The notes: generated by a model from the letters alone, not told the origin. A DNA stretch of 64,000 nt from Bacillus sp. REN10 (GCF_016820555.1 NZ_JADHDW010000001.1:372001-436000), one strand, 5' to 3'. Positions 28,043 to 37,610 are shown, counted from the stretch's first letter. Translations and numbers: made by a program.

Positions 28043-28741
28043 ATGAAAAGAAGAACGAAAAAGATGCTGAATAGGGTGAGAATGTTGCGAGCGGAAATTA
28101 TTAAGTTGAAAAAAGAAGGAAAAACGCTACAAAGCATTGCTGAAATATTAGGTCTTTCCATTGGGAAGGTTCGTTACCAGTGGGGGGAAATCCAAAAGGA
28201 TGCTGATGGGTTAGAGAAAGCGACAAACCCTTTTGTCTTTTCTTCTAAAGACGAAAAAATGGGAGGCTTTATAGCGGGATTTCTAACACTTACGCTTACT
28301 TCACCGAACCGAGTTGTTTGCCAATGGGAACTGGAAGAGTGGTTTCTTCAAGCGATTCAGCATATGTTTCAGACTCCTATAAATCAAACGGCCTATGACT
28401 TAAGGTTGTACGATGTATCAGACATTATATTTAATGGAAGCAATGCTCATCATATGCATAGTTTTAAAGTGCCCACAAACAGTCATTATTGGTTTGTGAA
28501 AGGTTTGCGAAGAAATCGTTCTTATATATGTGAAATTGGATTTTTGACAGAGCAACAAAGTTTTTTCCCTCTTCTTCGATCCAATCCTATTCATACCCCT
28601 TATGAACAGGCGGAGCAGCAACTCATGATGTATTCAACGATCGAACAATATCAAAAGGATGAAGTAGATAGACCTCTTTGGGTAGAACATATAAGCACGT
28701 ATTCTTATTATGAACATTCATTGGAGGAAGACCATGAGTGA
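28043..28741 (+). CDS. DUF4912 domain protein with N-terminal helix-turn-helix
   Basis: A protein of about 232 residues. Near the N terminus, EIIKLKKEGKTLQSIAEIL then LSIGKVRYQW is a helix-turn-helix of the resolvase/sigma-like type. The rest (about 75-205) fits DUF4912, with the typical LRLYDVSDIIF and RSYICEIGFL segments. No function is established. The start is uncertain: ATG codons at 28007, 28043 and 28064 are in frame and none has a strong ribosome-binding site; 28043 is a compromise. Its last eight bases overlap the next gene, so the pair is translationally coupled. It begins a three-gene cassette not found at this place in B. subtilis. Confidence 0.75.
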   Translation: MKRRTKKMLNRVRMLRAEIIKLKKEGKTLQSIAEILGLSIGKVRYQWGEIQKDADGLEKATNPFVFSSKDEKMGGFIAGFLTLTLTSPNRVVCQWELEEWFLQAIQHMFQTPINQTAYDLRLYDVSDIIFNGSNAHHMHSFKVPTNSHYWFVKGLRRNRSYICEIGFLTEQQSFFPLLRSNPIHTPYEQAEQQLMMYSTIEQYQKDEVDRPLWVEHISTYSYYEHSLEEDHE

Positions 28742-31046
28742 AAAAGTTTCTTCTATTATTTTGCACCCATCTGTTCCTTTTCGTCCGTTCCTTTTATTCA
28801 ACCACCAAGAAAGATCATCTTATCTTCAACATATACTTGAAGAATATTTAGGATTAATAGATTTATTGAAAAAGCTGCCTGTTCATGGCTGCATCGGCGT
28901 TATTTTTAATCCATTAATGCTTAACTGGTTTCAGTCATCTACTTTTAAAGAAGCTGTTGAGCATTATTTTTCTAGTGCAGACGGTGAAAAGCACCCATTG
29001 TTATTGGAACATTGGGCGGAGTGGCACGGTGAATTGATCGAAGCATTTCATTATTATATGAAATGTGGCCGTTTAGCAGCTATCTCTTCAGTGATCAGTG
29101 ATTTTCCTTTAACTATTTTACACACGCCAGAAGCAATGGACGATCAATTAAATCGAACAATTCAAATTTGGCAAGCTTGTTTTCAGTGCGCGCCGAAAGG
29201 TCTATGGTTGCCTCAATGTGCATATACTTCAGGAATAGATGTGTTTTTAAAAAAATATGGAATCACATACATATTTCTTGAAGATCAGGCTCTTCCACCG
29301 ATGGAAGGCAAGAAGAAATATACGTACAAAACGGCTTACGGAGTGAAGATTCAACCAATTTGTGCTGTTGACGATGAGCATCCATGGGAAATCGGTGATA
29401 TACCTGTCTATGTACCATTGCCGCGAGCTTCTCTTTCGTTCTTTCAGCAACTGGTAAAAAATACGAAACATGTGTGTACAGAATCGAGAAGAGACGAAGA
29501 AAAGCTTATTCACGTGCCGTTTTGCTATTTACATTTTCGTAAGCGTCCTTTGTTGGATGATCATGCGCTCGAATGCTCCATGCTCGCTTCTGAAATGGAA
29601 CGAAAGATTGCTAGAGTTAAGGAACGTTTGCCTGATGAGGAGAGCTTTTTGTTACAAGCGCTTATCCAAGAATGGATGTATTATTTATATGCTATTGCTC
29701 ATCGTGCTTCTGAGGAAGAGCGAATGAATTATTATCATGCATTTCACTATATATATGAAGGAATTCGTCAAGATCTTTGTGACTATGACTTTATTCAACA
29801 GCGCTATGAACGGCTGTTGCTGGAAATGAGTGCGCCAACGCAAGAGAAAAAAGCGGAAAGTCATCATTTAACGGACGAGAAAAGAGGAGTCCTTTTGTTT
29901 ACTTGGGAGTATCCGCCTAGAATTGTTGGGGGCTTATCCCGACATGTACATGATTTAGCGATTTCGCTTGTGAAGGAAGGCCTCGAGATTTATGTGATTA
30001 CGGCAGCGGCACCGGGTGCGCCTTCTTATGAGTGTGACGAAGGTGTTCATGTATTCCGAACGGGCCCTCTCCATTGTTGTGAACCTGATTTTTTAAAATG
30101 GTTAAAAGATTTAAATGCGTGTATGCTTAAAAAGGCTGTTGAGTTGATAGGGGAGAGAAGAATCCAATTGCTTCATGCCCATGATTGGCTTGTTAGTTAT
30201 GTTGCCCTTTCTTGTAAAGATTATTTTCATCTTCCTTTAATTACCACCATCCATGCCACAGAATTTGGTCGCACTCAAGGGGACTTTACCGATTTGCAAT
30301 TAGAAATTAGTTATATAGAAAAAAGTCTCATTAATCAATCCGATTATTTAATCGTTTGTAGTCAGCCGATGAAAGAAGAAGTGCAAACGTATTATTTAGA
30401 GAAGCAAAAACCAATCTTCATTATCCCTAATGGAGTATTTATTGATGAGCAAAGCGGTGCGGCGGTCCAGAAAAGGCAGACCCCTTATGTCTTTTCCATT
30501 GGACGAATGGTGAAAGAAAAAGGATTTCATGTGTTAATTGAAGCGGCGGAGAAGATTGTAGCGAAACAAAATATTCAATTTGTCATTGCGGGTAAAGGGC
30601 CTTTGCTAAACTATTTTCGCAAAGAAGTGGAAAAACGGAATTTAGCTCCATTTGTTCACTTCATTGGGTTTGTAACAGAGGAAGAGAGATGTCGTCTATT
30701 TACAGAATGTGAAATAGCCGTTTTCCCAAGTCTTTATGAACCTTTTGGTATTGTTGCTTTAGAAGCTATGGCTGCGCAAAAGCCGGTGATAGCGTCCCAT
30801 ATAGGAGGATTAACCTCTTTCGTTTTGCATGAAGAAACGGGATTATTGTGTATTCCCGGAGATGAGCGGAGTCTTCAGTTGCAATTAGAACGGCTTTTAC
30901 AAGATCGGAAGTTATATGACCGTATAAGTAGGAGTGGCTATGAATTAGCGAAAAATATTTATAATTGGCAGAAGATTAGTGTACAGACGAAGCAAGTGTA
31001 TGACCAGGCCATAGTAAATTTAAAGATGGAAGGTGTGCGCTCATGA
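28734..31046 (+). CDS. GH57/DUF1957-like domain fused to GT4 glycosyltransferase
   Basis: A 770-residue two-domain protein. Residues 1 to about 375 resemble a GH57/DUF1957 alpha-glucan enzyme, including GLWLPQCAY (156-164). The usual catalytic Glu of WLPECAY is Gln161 here and the N-terminal HxH motif is degraded. Residues 385-765 form a GT4/GT5-type glycosyltransferase: FTWEYPPRIVGGLSRHVHDLA, LHAHDWL, SIGRMVKEKGFHVLIEA and FPSLYEPFGIVALEAMAA with the EX7E pattern. ATG 28734 follows GGAGGAAG. Probable role is building an alpha-glucan or another polysaccharide from a nucleotide sugar supplied by the next gene's product. Confidence 0.82.
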   Translation: MSEKVSSIILHPSVPFRPFLLFNHQERSSYLQHILEEYLGLIDLLKKLPVHGCIGVIFNPLMLNWFQSSTFKEAVEHYFSSADGEKHPLLLEHWAEWHGELIEAFHYYMKCGRLAAISSVISDFPLTILHTPEAMDDQLNRTIQIWQACFQCAPKGLWLPQCAYTSGIDVFLKKYGITYIFLEDQALPPMEGKKKYTYKTAYGVKIQPICAVDDEHPWEIGDIPVYVPLPRASLSFFQQLVKNTKHVCTESRRDEEKLIHVPFCYLHFRKRPLLDDHALECSMLASEMERKIARVKERLPDEESFLLQALIQEWMYYLYAIAHRASEEERMNYYHAFHYIYEGIRQDLCDYDFIQQRYERLLLEMSAPTQEKKAESHHLTDEKRGVLLFTWEYPPRIVGGLSRHVHDLAISLVKEGLEIYVITAAAPGAPSYECDEGVHVFRTGPLHCCEPDFLKWLKDLNACMLKKAVELIGERRIQLLHAHDWLVSYVALSCKDYFHLPLITTIHATEFGRTQGDFTDLQLEISYIEKSLINQSDYLIVCSQPMKEEVQTYYLEKQKPIFIIPNGVFIDEQSGAAVQKRQTPYVFSIGRMVKEKGFHVLIEAAEKIVAKQNIQFVIAGKGPLLNYFRKEVEKRNLAPFVHFIGFVTEEERCRLFTECEIAVFPSLYEPFGIVALEAMAAQKPVIASHIGGLTSFVLHEETGLLCIPGDERSLQLQLERLLQDRKLYDRISRSGYELAKNIYNWQKISVQTKQVYDQAIVNLKMEGVRS

Positions 31047-31900
31047 AAGGAGTTATTTTAGCAGGAGGTAGAGGGGAAAGACTTAGACCGTTAACGGACT
31101 GGTCACCAAAGCCGATGGTGCCTCTTCTAAACAAACCGCTGTTAGAATACAACTTAGAACTTTTCAGAAAGCAGGGAATTACGGATGTGACCCTCACCGT
31201 CTGTTACAAAAAGGAAAGCATTAAACATCATGTTGGAGATGGTTCCCTCTTTGGTGTCAATGTGACGTATATTGAGGAAAACGATCCGCTTGGGACGGCA
31301 GGGAGCCTCTTTCAACACGCGAACCGTTTTCAAGAAACATTTGTTGTATTGAGTGGGGATGCGTTGACGAATGTTTCATTGGAAGAAGCGATTCGATTTC
31401 ATAAATCTAAGGGGGCGCTCTTGACGTTAGTAGCTGTGGAAGTGGAGCATCCAGAAGACTTTGGAATCTGTTTAGTGAATGAGGAAGGGCGATTACTATC
31501 TTTTCTCGAAAAGCCAACGAAAGAACAAATCTTTAGTAAGGTTGTTAATACAGGCATTTATATTATGGAGCCAGAAGTGTTTCAGCGATATTCATTTAAA
31601 GGAAAAGTGGATTTCGCTAAAGATCTGTTCCCTGTTATTTTAAAAGATTCTGAGAACATTTTTGTGTATCGTTCAGATGCTTATTGGCAAGATATTGGGA
31701 ACCCTTATCAGTATTGGTTAGCAGAAAAAAGATTGAAACATGGCATTGCAGGTATAGACTGTACGCGAAAACCGCCTATTGTTCAAATTAGCGACTATTC
31801 AACACAACTTTTAAAGCGTTTTCATTTGCGTGATGCCCTTTCCGCTAGTTGGACTGAACGAAATACCCATCCGTGGGTCATGAAAACAACAGAACAATAA
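31043..31900 (+). CDS. Sugar-1-phosphate nucleotidyltransferase
   Basis: A 285-residue enzyme of the NDP-sugar pyrophosphorylase family (glucose- or mannose-1-phosphate nucleotidyltransferase type). The nucleotide loop is LAGGRGERLRPLTDWSPKPM; later come NDPLGTAGSL, VLSGDAL and VNTGIYIMEPEV. It lacks the long C-terminal beta-helix seen in many relatives and ends with an ordinary short tail. It overlaps the upstream glycosyltransferase by four bases (ATGA), so it most likely makes that enzyme's activated sugar. Base and sugar specificity cannot be read from sequence. Confidence 0.85.
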   Translation: MKGVILAGGRGERLRPLTDWSPKPMVPLLNKPLLEYNLELFRKQGITDVTLTVCYKKESIKHHVGDGSLFGVNVTYIEENDPLGTAGSLFQHANRFQETFVVLSGDALTNVSLEEAIRFHKSKGALLTLVAVEVEHPEDFGICLVNEEGRLLSFLEKPTKEQIFSKVVNTGIYIMEPEVFQRYSFKGKVDFAKDLFPVILKDSENIFVYRSDAYWQDIGNPYQYWLAEKRLKHGIAGIDCTRKPPIVQISDYSTQLLKRFHLRDALSASWTERNTHPWVMKTTEQ

Positions 31901-31996
31901 AAAAACAGACTAGCATTTGCGAAAAAAAAGTGATATTATAGAAAAGTCGTAAAGAAGATACAAATGATGTATTGAAAAGTTTGGAGGGAAAAAAAG

Positions 31997-32146
31997 ATGC
32001 GCGTAAATATCACTTTAGCTTGCACTGAGTGCGGTGATCGTAACTATATTTCTAAGAAAAACAAACGTAACAACCCTGATCGTCTTGAACTTAAAAAATA
32101 TTGTTCAAGAGAAAAGCGTGTTACTACTCATCGTGAAACAAAGTAA
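31997..32146 (+). CDS. rpmG: 50S ribosomal protein L33 (RpmGA type)
   Basis: A 49-residue ribosomal protein reading [20 protein letters not shown] at its start and ending THRETK. It keeps a CxxC (CTEC) and one further Cys (KKYCSREK) but lacks the fourth Cys of zinc-binding L33, like B. subtilis RpmGA. TTGGAGGG precedes the ATG. An extended -10 (TG-n-TATTAT ending at 31939) lies about 55 bp upstream. A terminator follows directly. Confidence 0.95.
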   Translation: MRVNITLACTECGDRNYISKKNKRNNPDRLELKKYCSREKRVTTHRETK

Positions 32147-32147
32147 G

Positions 32148-32178
32148 CAGCGGGATCCTTTTCCTGCTGTTTTTTTTC
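32148..32178 (+). terminator. Terminator after rpmG
   Basis: CAGCGGGA pairs with TCCTGCTG (one G-U), followed by a run of eight T. Confidence 0.85.
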
Positions 32179-32239
32179 TTTATATGAATGTTTTCTTCAA
32201 TGATGCTGTTGTTTCACGTAAAAAGTAAGGGGGATGAAT

Positions 32240-32809
32240 ATGAATAAGCAGCTGTTGCGGCAGCAGATGAAAGAAAGCTTAGCAAAAATGACTACATTAG
32301 AGTATGAACAATACTCGTTTCAAATTGCTCAACAATTATTTTCCTTACCGTTATGGCAAAGAGCGGAGACGATAGCAGTCACTGTTTCTCGTGTGCCGGA
32401 AGTGGATACATGGTCGTTGATCACCAGAGGATGGGAAGAGGGGAAAAAGGTAGTGGTGCCGAAATGCAATCCAGCAGATCGGAGTATGGACTATTATCAG
32501 CTCACTTCTTTCTGTGAGCTTGAGACGGTGTATTCAGGCTTATATGAACCGGATCCTTTGAGAACAGCTTACGTTGAGCCGAAAGAAATAGATGTATTAC
32601 TTGTGCCGGGGTTGGCGTTCGATCAGAGAGGATATCGCCTAGGGTTTGGGGGCGGTTATTTCGATCGATTTCTCGAACATTTTCAAGGGCCTACACTAGC
32701 GCTCCTATTTTCGCAGCAACTGTTAGCAGAAGTGCCGAGAGAAGCATACGACTTACCTGTCCAACAGCTGATTACAGAAAGGCAGTTATATAACTGTTCT
32801 TCTGAATAA
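32240..32809 (+). CDS. yqgN: 5-formyltetrahydrofolate cyclo-ligase YqgN
   Basis: A 189-residue enzyme that converts 5-formyl-THF to 5,10-methenyl-THF using ATP. Conserved segments are VTVSRVPEVDTW, VVPKCNP, DVLLVPGLAFDQRGYRLGFGGGYFDRFL, the last being the family signature with the phosphate-binding glycine loop. I chose ATG 32240, seven bases after AAGGGGG, over ATG 32234. It is the usual neighbour of rpmG and the rhomboid gene in Bacillus. Confidence 0.92.
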   Translation: MNKQLLRQQMKESLAKMTTLEYEQYSFQIAQQLFSLPLWQRAETIAVTVSRVPEVDTWSLITRGWEEGKKVVVPKCNPADRSMDYYQLTSFCELETVYSGLYEPDPLRTAYVEPKEIDVLLVPGLAFDQRGYRLGFGGGYFDRFLEHFQGPTLALLFSQQLLAEVPREAYDLPVQQLITERQLYNCSSE

Positions 32810-32924
32810 AGCTTTGTCCAATCAATAGACTGACTTCAACTGTCTGGCACAATGTCAGTAGACACGAGGGGAAAGTTGTTATGGCCGTTTCCGCATAACC
32901 TTAAAATAAAAAGAGACCCTAGGC

Positions 32925-32954
32925 TTTACAGCTCCTTTTTTCATTCGTTATAGT
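32925..32954 (+). promoter_or_regulatory. Candidate promoter of the rhomboid gene
   Basis: TTTACA (32925-32930), an 18-bp spacer and TATAGT (32949-32954), about 40 bp before the start codon. The rest of the 182-bp gap shows nothing else clear. Confidence 0.5.
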
Positions 32955-32991
32955 AAGAGAAGAGTAAAATGAGAATAAAGGCAGTGATGAG

Positions 32992-34161
32992 ATGGGCTCG
33001 AATGAAAATAATCTATTTTGGAAGCTTGCTTATTTTTTTGTAGTGGAGAAAGATTATCAAATCATGAGTATGGCTGATCATCGGCAGGAAATACTGCTTG
33101 AAAATATCACTAATAAATCCGCACAACTCATTCGATTAATACGTGCTGATGTTGGTTGGTCTAATCATCTTCGCAAAGATATTGAACGTGTGTCTGCGAT
33201 AGGTGAAGGTATTCGCAAGCGATTAGGAAAGCGTTCTTTAAATGTGGTTAATATTTACATATCCTCTCATTCTCCGATTGATGATTATGAAAAATATGTG
33301 AAGGACCCGTTTTATTATCCGCAAGGGCAAAAAACAAAGGTGACATCCATTTTATTCAGTCAAGATCGTCATAGGGAAACAATAAATCAATTAAATCCGC
33401 TATTTCAAGAGGCGATTGTGTCTTCTTTTTTTGACAGTTGCTCGGATGAAGAAGCATATGCTTATCATCGAGCGGTTCTTGCTTATTCGGTAAAGAAAAA
33501 ACAAGAAGATCAAAAGTTATTCAATTATGCCACTCCGTTCTTTTCTTTCTTATTTATTGGCATACAGGTCATTGTTTTTATGTTAATGGAATTAACGGGA
33601 GGAAGTACGAATTCATCTAACCTCATCCGTTTTGGAGCAAAATTTAATCCGCTTATTTTTGAAGGAGAATGGTGGCGGTTTTTTACTCCGATGTTTTTGC
33701 ATATCGGCTTTTTGCATTTGTTGATGAATACGGCGGCTCTTTACTTGTTAGGAACAGCTGTAGAAAAGATTTTTGGCCGATTGCGCTTTTTATTCATTTA
33801 TTTATTTGCCGGCTTTACAGGAACATTGGCTAGCTTTTTAATGAATGATTCGCTATCAGCCGGAGCCAGCGGAGCGATATTTGGTTGCTTTGGTGCTTTG
33901 CTATATTTTGGTACAGTGTATCCAAGACAGTTTTTTCGAACAATGGGAATGAATATTATCTTTATTATCATCATCAATCTTGTGTTTGGGTTTACAATGC
34001 CTGGCATCGATAATGCTGGTCATATTGGCGGATTAATTGGCGGTTTTTTAGCGGCTGGTGTCGCTCATTTGCCAACCAACAGCCAAGCAGGGAGACAGCT
34101 CGTTTTTCTAGCAGGAACGATGATGATAACAGCGGGTGCACTGTATGTAGGTTTTAACTAA
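32992..34161 (+). CDS. yqgP: Rhomboid family intramembrane serine protease YqgP
   Basis: A 389-residue protease. Residues 1-175 form the cytosolic N-terminal domain typical of YqgP/GluP. Residues 180-389 hold seven hydrophobic helices of the rhomboid core. The catalytic Ser is S293 in GASGAIFG and the catalytic His H344 in NAGHIGGL; the L1-loop WWRF motif is also present. B. subtilis YqgP is about 507 residues with a C-terminal TPR domain, which is absent here. In B. subtilis it acts on membrane proteins with FtsH. It is in one operon with yqgQ and glcK. Confidence 0.9.
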   Translation: MGSNENNLFWKLAYFFVVEKDYQIMSMADHRQEILLENITNKSAQLIRLIRADVGWSNHLRKDIERVSAIGEGIRKRLGKRSLNVVNIYISSHSPIDDYEKYVKDPFYYPQGQKTKVTSILFSQDRHRETINQLNPLFQEAIVSSFFDSCSDEEAYAYHRAVLAYSVKKKQEDQKLFNYATPFFSFLFIGIQVIVFMLMELTGGSTNSSNLIRFGAKFNPLIFEGEWWRFFTPMFLHIGFLHLLMNTAALYLLGTAVEKIFGRLRFLFIYLFAGFTGTLASFLMNDSLSAGASGAIFGCFGALLYFGTVYPRQFFRTMGMNIIFIIIINLVFGFTMPGIDNAGHIGGLIGGFLAAGVAHLPTNSQAGRQLVFLAGTMMITAGALYVGFN

Positions 34162-34197
34162 TAGATGTGTAAAATTTAGCTTAAAGGATAGGTGTCG

Positions 34198-34407
34198 ATG
34201 AATACAATCTGGGATGTTCAACAGTTATTAAAAAGATTTGGCGTGTTTGTGTATATAGGAGATCGGGTTGCTGATTTAGAGTTAATGGAAGCGGAGTTAA
34301 AAGAATTAAATCAGTCCCAGCTAGTAGAACCAAAAGAGTTTCAGATGGCGTTACTATTGTTGCGACATGAGATTCGAAAAGAAAAAGAGAAACGAAAGAA
34401 CGGGTGA
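34198..34407 (+). CDS. yqgQ: DUF910 family protein YqgQ
   Basis: A 69-residue small cytosolic helical protein: WDVQQLLKRFGVFVYIGDR then a Glu/Lys-rich helix. It matches DUF910/YqgQ, always next to glucokinase in Bacillus. Structures of the family show a three-helix fold proposed to bind nucleic acid. I chose ATG 34198 with AAAGGATAGG upstream. Its stop overlaps the glcK start. Confidence 0.9.
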   Translation: MNTIWDVQQLLKRFGVFVYIGDRVADLELMEAELKELNQSQLVEPKEFQMALLLLRHEIRKEKEKRKNG

Positions 34408-35375
34408 ATGATGTGAAGCCTTCATTAATCGCAGCTGTTGATCTTGGGGGTACGACAACAAAAATGGCTTTTATCAATACAGAGGGAGACATCATTGTTA
34501 GTTGGCAAATCCCCACGGATGTTTCGGATCAAGGGAAGAAAATTGTTGTGAACATTGCCCGGGAAATAGAGAAGAAGTTGGTAGAAATGGTGATGTCCAA
34601 AGAGGAGCTTCTCGGGGTAGGTGTAGGTGCACCAGGTCCTTTTTCGGAAAGCGGAGTGATGTATGAAGCGGTTAATTTAGGATGGGAGAAACATTACCCT
34701 TTAAAAGCTCTTTTAGAAAAAGAAATCGGTCTTCCTGTTATGGTAGAGAATGATGCCAACTGTGCAGCTCTTGGAGAAAGGTGGAAAGGTGCTGGGGGCG
34801 GAGCAAAAAACTTAATTTGCGTCACATTGGGAACGGGTGTTGGCGGTGGAGTGATTGTAAACGGTCAAGTTGTTCGCGGAGCGCGTGGAGCAGCCGGAGA
34901 AATTGGTCATATGACCGTAATGCCGGAAAATGGTTTTTTGTGTAATTGTGGAAAAAAAGGGTGTTTAGAAACGGTGGCTTCTGCTACGGGTATTGTTCAA
35001 CTAGCTGTGCAACAACTACAAACAACTTCTACGCCTTCTGCTTTAAGAATGCAGGGGAAATTTAGTGCGAAAGATGTGTTTGTTGCGGCAAAGAATGGAG
35101 ATGAATTAGCTGCTTTCGCTGTTGAACAATGCAGTTATTATCTCGGACTAGCATTATCCCATCTTGGCCATGCTTTAAATCCGGATGTCATTGTGATAGG
35201 AGGAGGAGTATCCAAAGCAGGAGAGCCCCTTTTGCAATCGGTCAGGAAAGCCTTTCATACCTTCGCCTTTTCTCCTGTTAAGCACTCAACGAAAATTAAC
35301 TTAGCTGTTCTCGGCAATGAAGCGGGTGTGGTTGGTGCGGCTTCTTTAATTAAGCAATCCATGCCGCTCTTCTAA
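34404..35375 (+). CDS. glcK: Glucokinase GlcK (ROK family)
   Basis: A 323-residue ATP-dependent glucokinase. The phosphate loop is AAVDLGGTTTKMAF (about residues 10-23), the sugar site VENDANCAALGE with the catalytic Asp, and the ROK zinc site CNCGKKGCLE near residue 180. ATP-binding GTGVGGG and VIGGGVSKAG are present. Start is GTG 34404, overlapping the yqgQ stop (GTGA), so it is translationally coupled. It phosphorylates free intracellular glucose, for example from oligosaccharide breakdown. Confidence 0.95.
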   Translation: MNDVKPSLIAAVDLGGTTTKMAFINTEGDIIVSWQIPTDVSDQGKKIVVNIAREIEKKLVEMVMSKEELLGVGVGAPGPFSESGVMYEAVNLGWEKHYPLKALLEKEIGLPVMVENDANCAALGERWKGAGGGAKNLICVTLGTGVGGGVIVNGQVVRGARGAAGEIGHMTVMPENGFLCNCGKKGCLETVASATGIVQLAVQQLQTTSTPSALRMQGKFSAKDVFVAAKNGDELAAFAVEQCSYYLGLALSHLGHALNPDVIVIGGGVSKAGEPLLQSVRKAFHTFAFSPVKHSTKINLAVLGNEAGVVGAASLIKQSMPLF

Positions 35376-35414
35376 TGAGACTAAAGATCTGTTTTTTCTG
35401 TAAATGGAATAAAC

Positions 35415-35464
35415 AAAGGTGAACAAGCTCTATTTTCCTCTATGGAGTTTGCTCACCTTTTTAA
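35415..35464 (+). terminator. Terminator after glcK
   Basis: AAAGGTGA-CAAGCTC pairs with GAG-TTG-TCACCTTT over a 14-nt loop, followed by T-rich sequence. The rest of the 248-bp gap shows only AT-rich sequence and the ltaS-like ribosome-binding site. Confidence 0.8.
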
Positions 35465-35623
35465 CGTTATTTTTAGTAACCTAACCTATTATTCTACAAA
35501 ATCTCTGTTTTCTCTTGTTTGCTTTTTTGTAAAAAAAGTATTAAGATTATCTATGATGTTTTTACAATTGCTAAAAATAAGCAATTGTGTGAGCTGTGAG
35601 GGGTGTACTAAGGAGGGTATTTA

Positions 35624-37498
35624 ATGAAAGGAACCTTACGCAACAATGTTACATTAATTGCTGTTGCTGTTTTGTTCTTGTGGTTGAAGACTTATATTAC
35701 TTATAAAACAAGCTTCCATATGGATATTGAAAACACTTTACAAGAGATTATTTTATTTATTAATCCATTGAGTTTTATCATGCTTGTATTGGGAGTAAGT
35801 TTATTGTTTAAGAGTGATAAAGCAAGAAATCGTTATGTGATGATTACAAGCTTTTTCTTAACAATCTTACTTTATGCGAATGTAGTATTCTATCGCTTTT
35901 TTAATGACTTTATTACGTTGCCGCTGTTGTTCCAAACAAGTAACTTTGCTGATTTAGGAAACAGTGTCACAGAAGAGTTCAAATGGTACGATATTTTCTA
36001 CTTTGTTGACTTAATTTTGTTAGCTGTCATTTTAAAAGTGAAACCAAAATTTATTGCATTCCGTTCCATGACTAAAATGAACCGGCGCGCTTATTTTTTA
36101 ACAGCGGTCGCTATGCTGTTTTTAAACTTAGGTTTATCTGAAATTGAGCGTCCGCAACTTTTAACAAGAACATTTGATAGAGAAATGCTTGTTAAAAATA
36201 TTGGTACATTTAATTACCATGTGTATGATGTGATTTTGCAGTCTAAGTCATCCGCGCAGCGTGCGCTCGCAGATGGCAGCGAACTAGCTGATATTGAAAA
36301 CTATGCCGATGCTAATTACGCGAAACCGAATGATGACTTGTTTGGCGTCGCTAAAGGAAAGAACTTGATTGTTGTATCGGTGGAATCTACTCAAGACTTT
36401 GTCATTAATAATAAAGTCAATGGTCAAGAAATTACGCCATTTATGAATCAATTTGCGAAGGAAAGCTTGTATTTTAACAACTTTTATCACCAGACAGGAC
36501 AAGGAAAAACATCGGATGCAGAGTTTCTTGTTGAAAACTCATTGTATCCATTAAGCCGCGGGGCCGTTTTCTTTACTCACTCTGGTAATAAGTTTCATTC
36601 AATGGCTGAAAAGTTAAATGAAAATGGCTACTACACGAATGCCATGCATGCCAATAATAAAAGCTTCTGGAACCGCGATATTATGTACAAATCTTTAGGA
36701 TATCAGCGTTTTTATGAAGCGGGAGATTATGATGTGAATGACGAAAACAGCGTAAACTGGGGAATGAAGGATATCCCGTTCTTTGAGCAATCGGTTGAGC
36801 ATATGAAAGAAATGAAGCAGCCTTTCTACTCAAAGATGATTACGTTAACGAATCACCATCCGTTTTATTATGATGAAGAAGATAAGTTCATTGATGAGTT
36901 TACTTCTAAAGATGGAACGGTGAACCGTTACTTTGTTACCGTCCGTTATACGGATGAAGCATTAAAGCGTTTTGTAGAGCAATTAAAGGCTTCAGGATTG
37001 TATGAAAACTCCGTGATCGTTCTTTACGGAGATCACTATGGCATTTCTGAAAACCATGACCAAGCGATGAGTGAATATTTAGGGAAAGAAGTGACACCAT
37101 TTGTGTCCACTCAGTTGCAAAAAGTTCCATTTATGATCCATATCCCTGGAGTAAAAGGAAGAGTGGTTGAAAATGTAGGAGGTCAAGTAGATATTCGACC
37201 GACACTGCTTCATTTGCTTGGAATTAATACAAAAGATGACTTGCAACTTGGACAGGACTTGCTATCTGCTGATCATGAAAATTTAGCCGTCTTCCGTGAT
37301 GGACGCTTTGCTACGAAAGACTATGTATATGCGGATAATAAATGTTGGGATAAAAACACTGAACAGCCAACAGAGAAAAAGTACTGTGAACCATTTATGG
37401 AGAAGGCATCTACAGAGTTAAGTTATTCGGATCGGATTATTTATGGCGATTTGCTTCGTTTTTATGATCCAAACTCTGCCAAAAAGCTTGCCCAATAA
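35624..37498 (+). CDS. yqgS: Lipoteichoic acid synthase-like protein (LtaS/YqgS family)
   Basis: A 624-residue membrane enzyme that polymerises glycerol-phosphate from phosphatidylglycerol onto a lipid anchor. Five transmembrane helices occupy residues 1 to about 170, followed by an extracellular sulfatase-like domain. Catalytic features: E254 (VSVES), nucleophile T296 (QGKTSDAEF) and the metal site YGDHYG near residue 475. The position matches yqgS of B. subtilis, one of several paralogues there. AAGGAGGGT precedes the ATG. The ectodomain may be released by signal peptidase in this family. Confidence 0.93.
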   Translation: MKGTLRNNVTLIAVAVLFLWLKTYITYKTSFHMDIENTLQEIILFINPLSFIMLVLGVSLLFKSDKARNRYVMITSFFLTILLYANVVFYRFFNDFITLPLLFQTSNFADLGNSVTEEFKWYDIFYFVDLILLAVILKVKPKFIAFRSMTKMNRRAYFLTAVAMLFLNLGLSEIERPQLLTRTFDREMLVKNIGTFNYHVYDVILQSKSSAQRALADGSELADIENYADANYAKPNDDLFGVAKGKNLIVVSVESTQDFVINNKVNGQEITPFMNQFAKESLYFNNFYHQTGQGKTSDAEFLVENSLYPLSRGAVFFTHSGNKFHSMAEKLNENGYYTNAMHANNKSFWNRDIMYKSLGYQRFYEAGDYDVNDENSVNWGMKDIPFFEQSVEHMKEMKQPFYSKMITLTNHHPFYYDEEDKFIDEFTSKDGTVNRYFVTVRYTDEALKRFVEQLKASGLYENSVIVLYGDHYGISENHDQAMSEYLGKEVTPFVSTQLQKVPFMIHIPGVKGRVVENVGGQVDIRPTLLHLLGINTKDDLQLGQDLLSADHENLAVFRDGRFATKDYVYADNKCWDKNTEQPTEKKYCEPFMEKASTELSYSDRIIYGDLLRFYDPNSAKKLAQ

Positions 37499-37502
37499 TG
37501 TA

Positions 37503-37541
37503 AAGAAAAGCTTACCTATTATGGTGAGCTTTTCTTTTTTT
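37503..37541 (+). terminator. Terminator after the ltaS-like gene
   Basis: AAGAAAAGCTTACC pairs with GGTGAGCTTTTCTT (one G-U), ending in a T run. Confidence 0.88.
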
Positions 37542-37610
37542 GTTTAACAAAAGTGGACAGGTTAGCCTGCATATATATGAAGATAAGGGCTTTCTATAAG
37601 GAGGGGTTTC

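Noticed and set aside
32034-32228. Open frame of 64 codons over rpmG
   Set aside because: It is another frame of the L33 gene, whose protein sequence and ribosome-binding site are clear.
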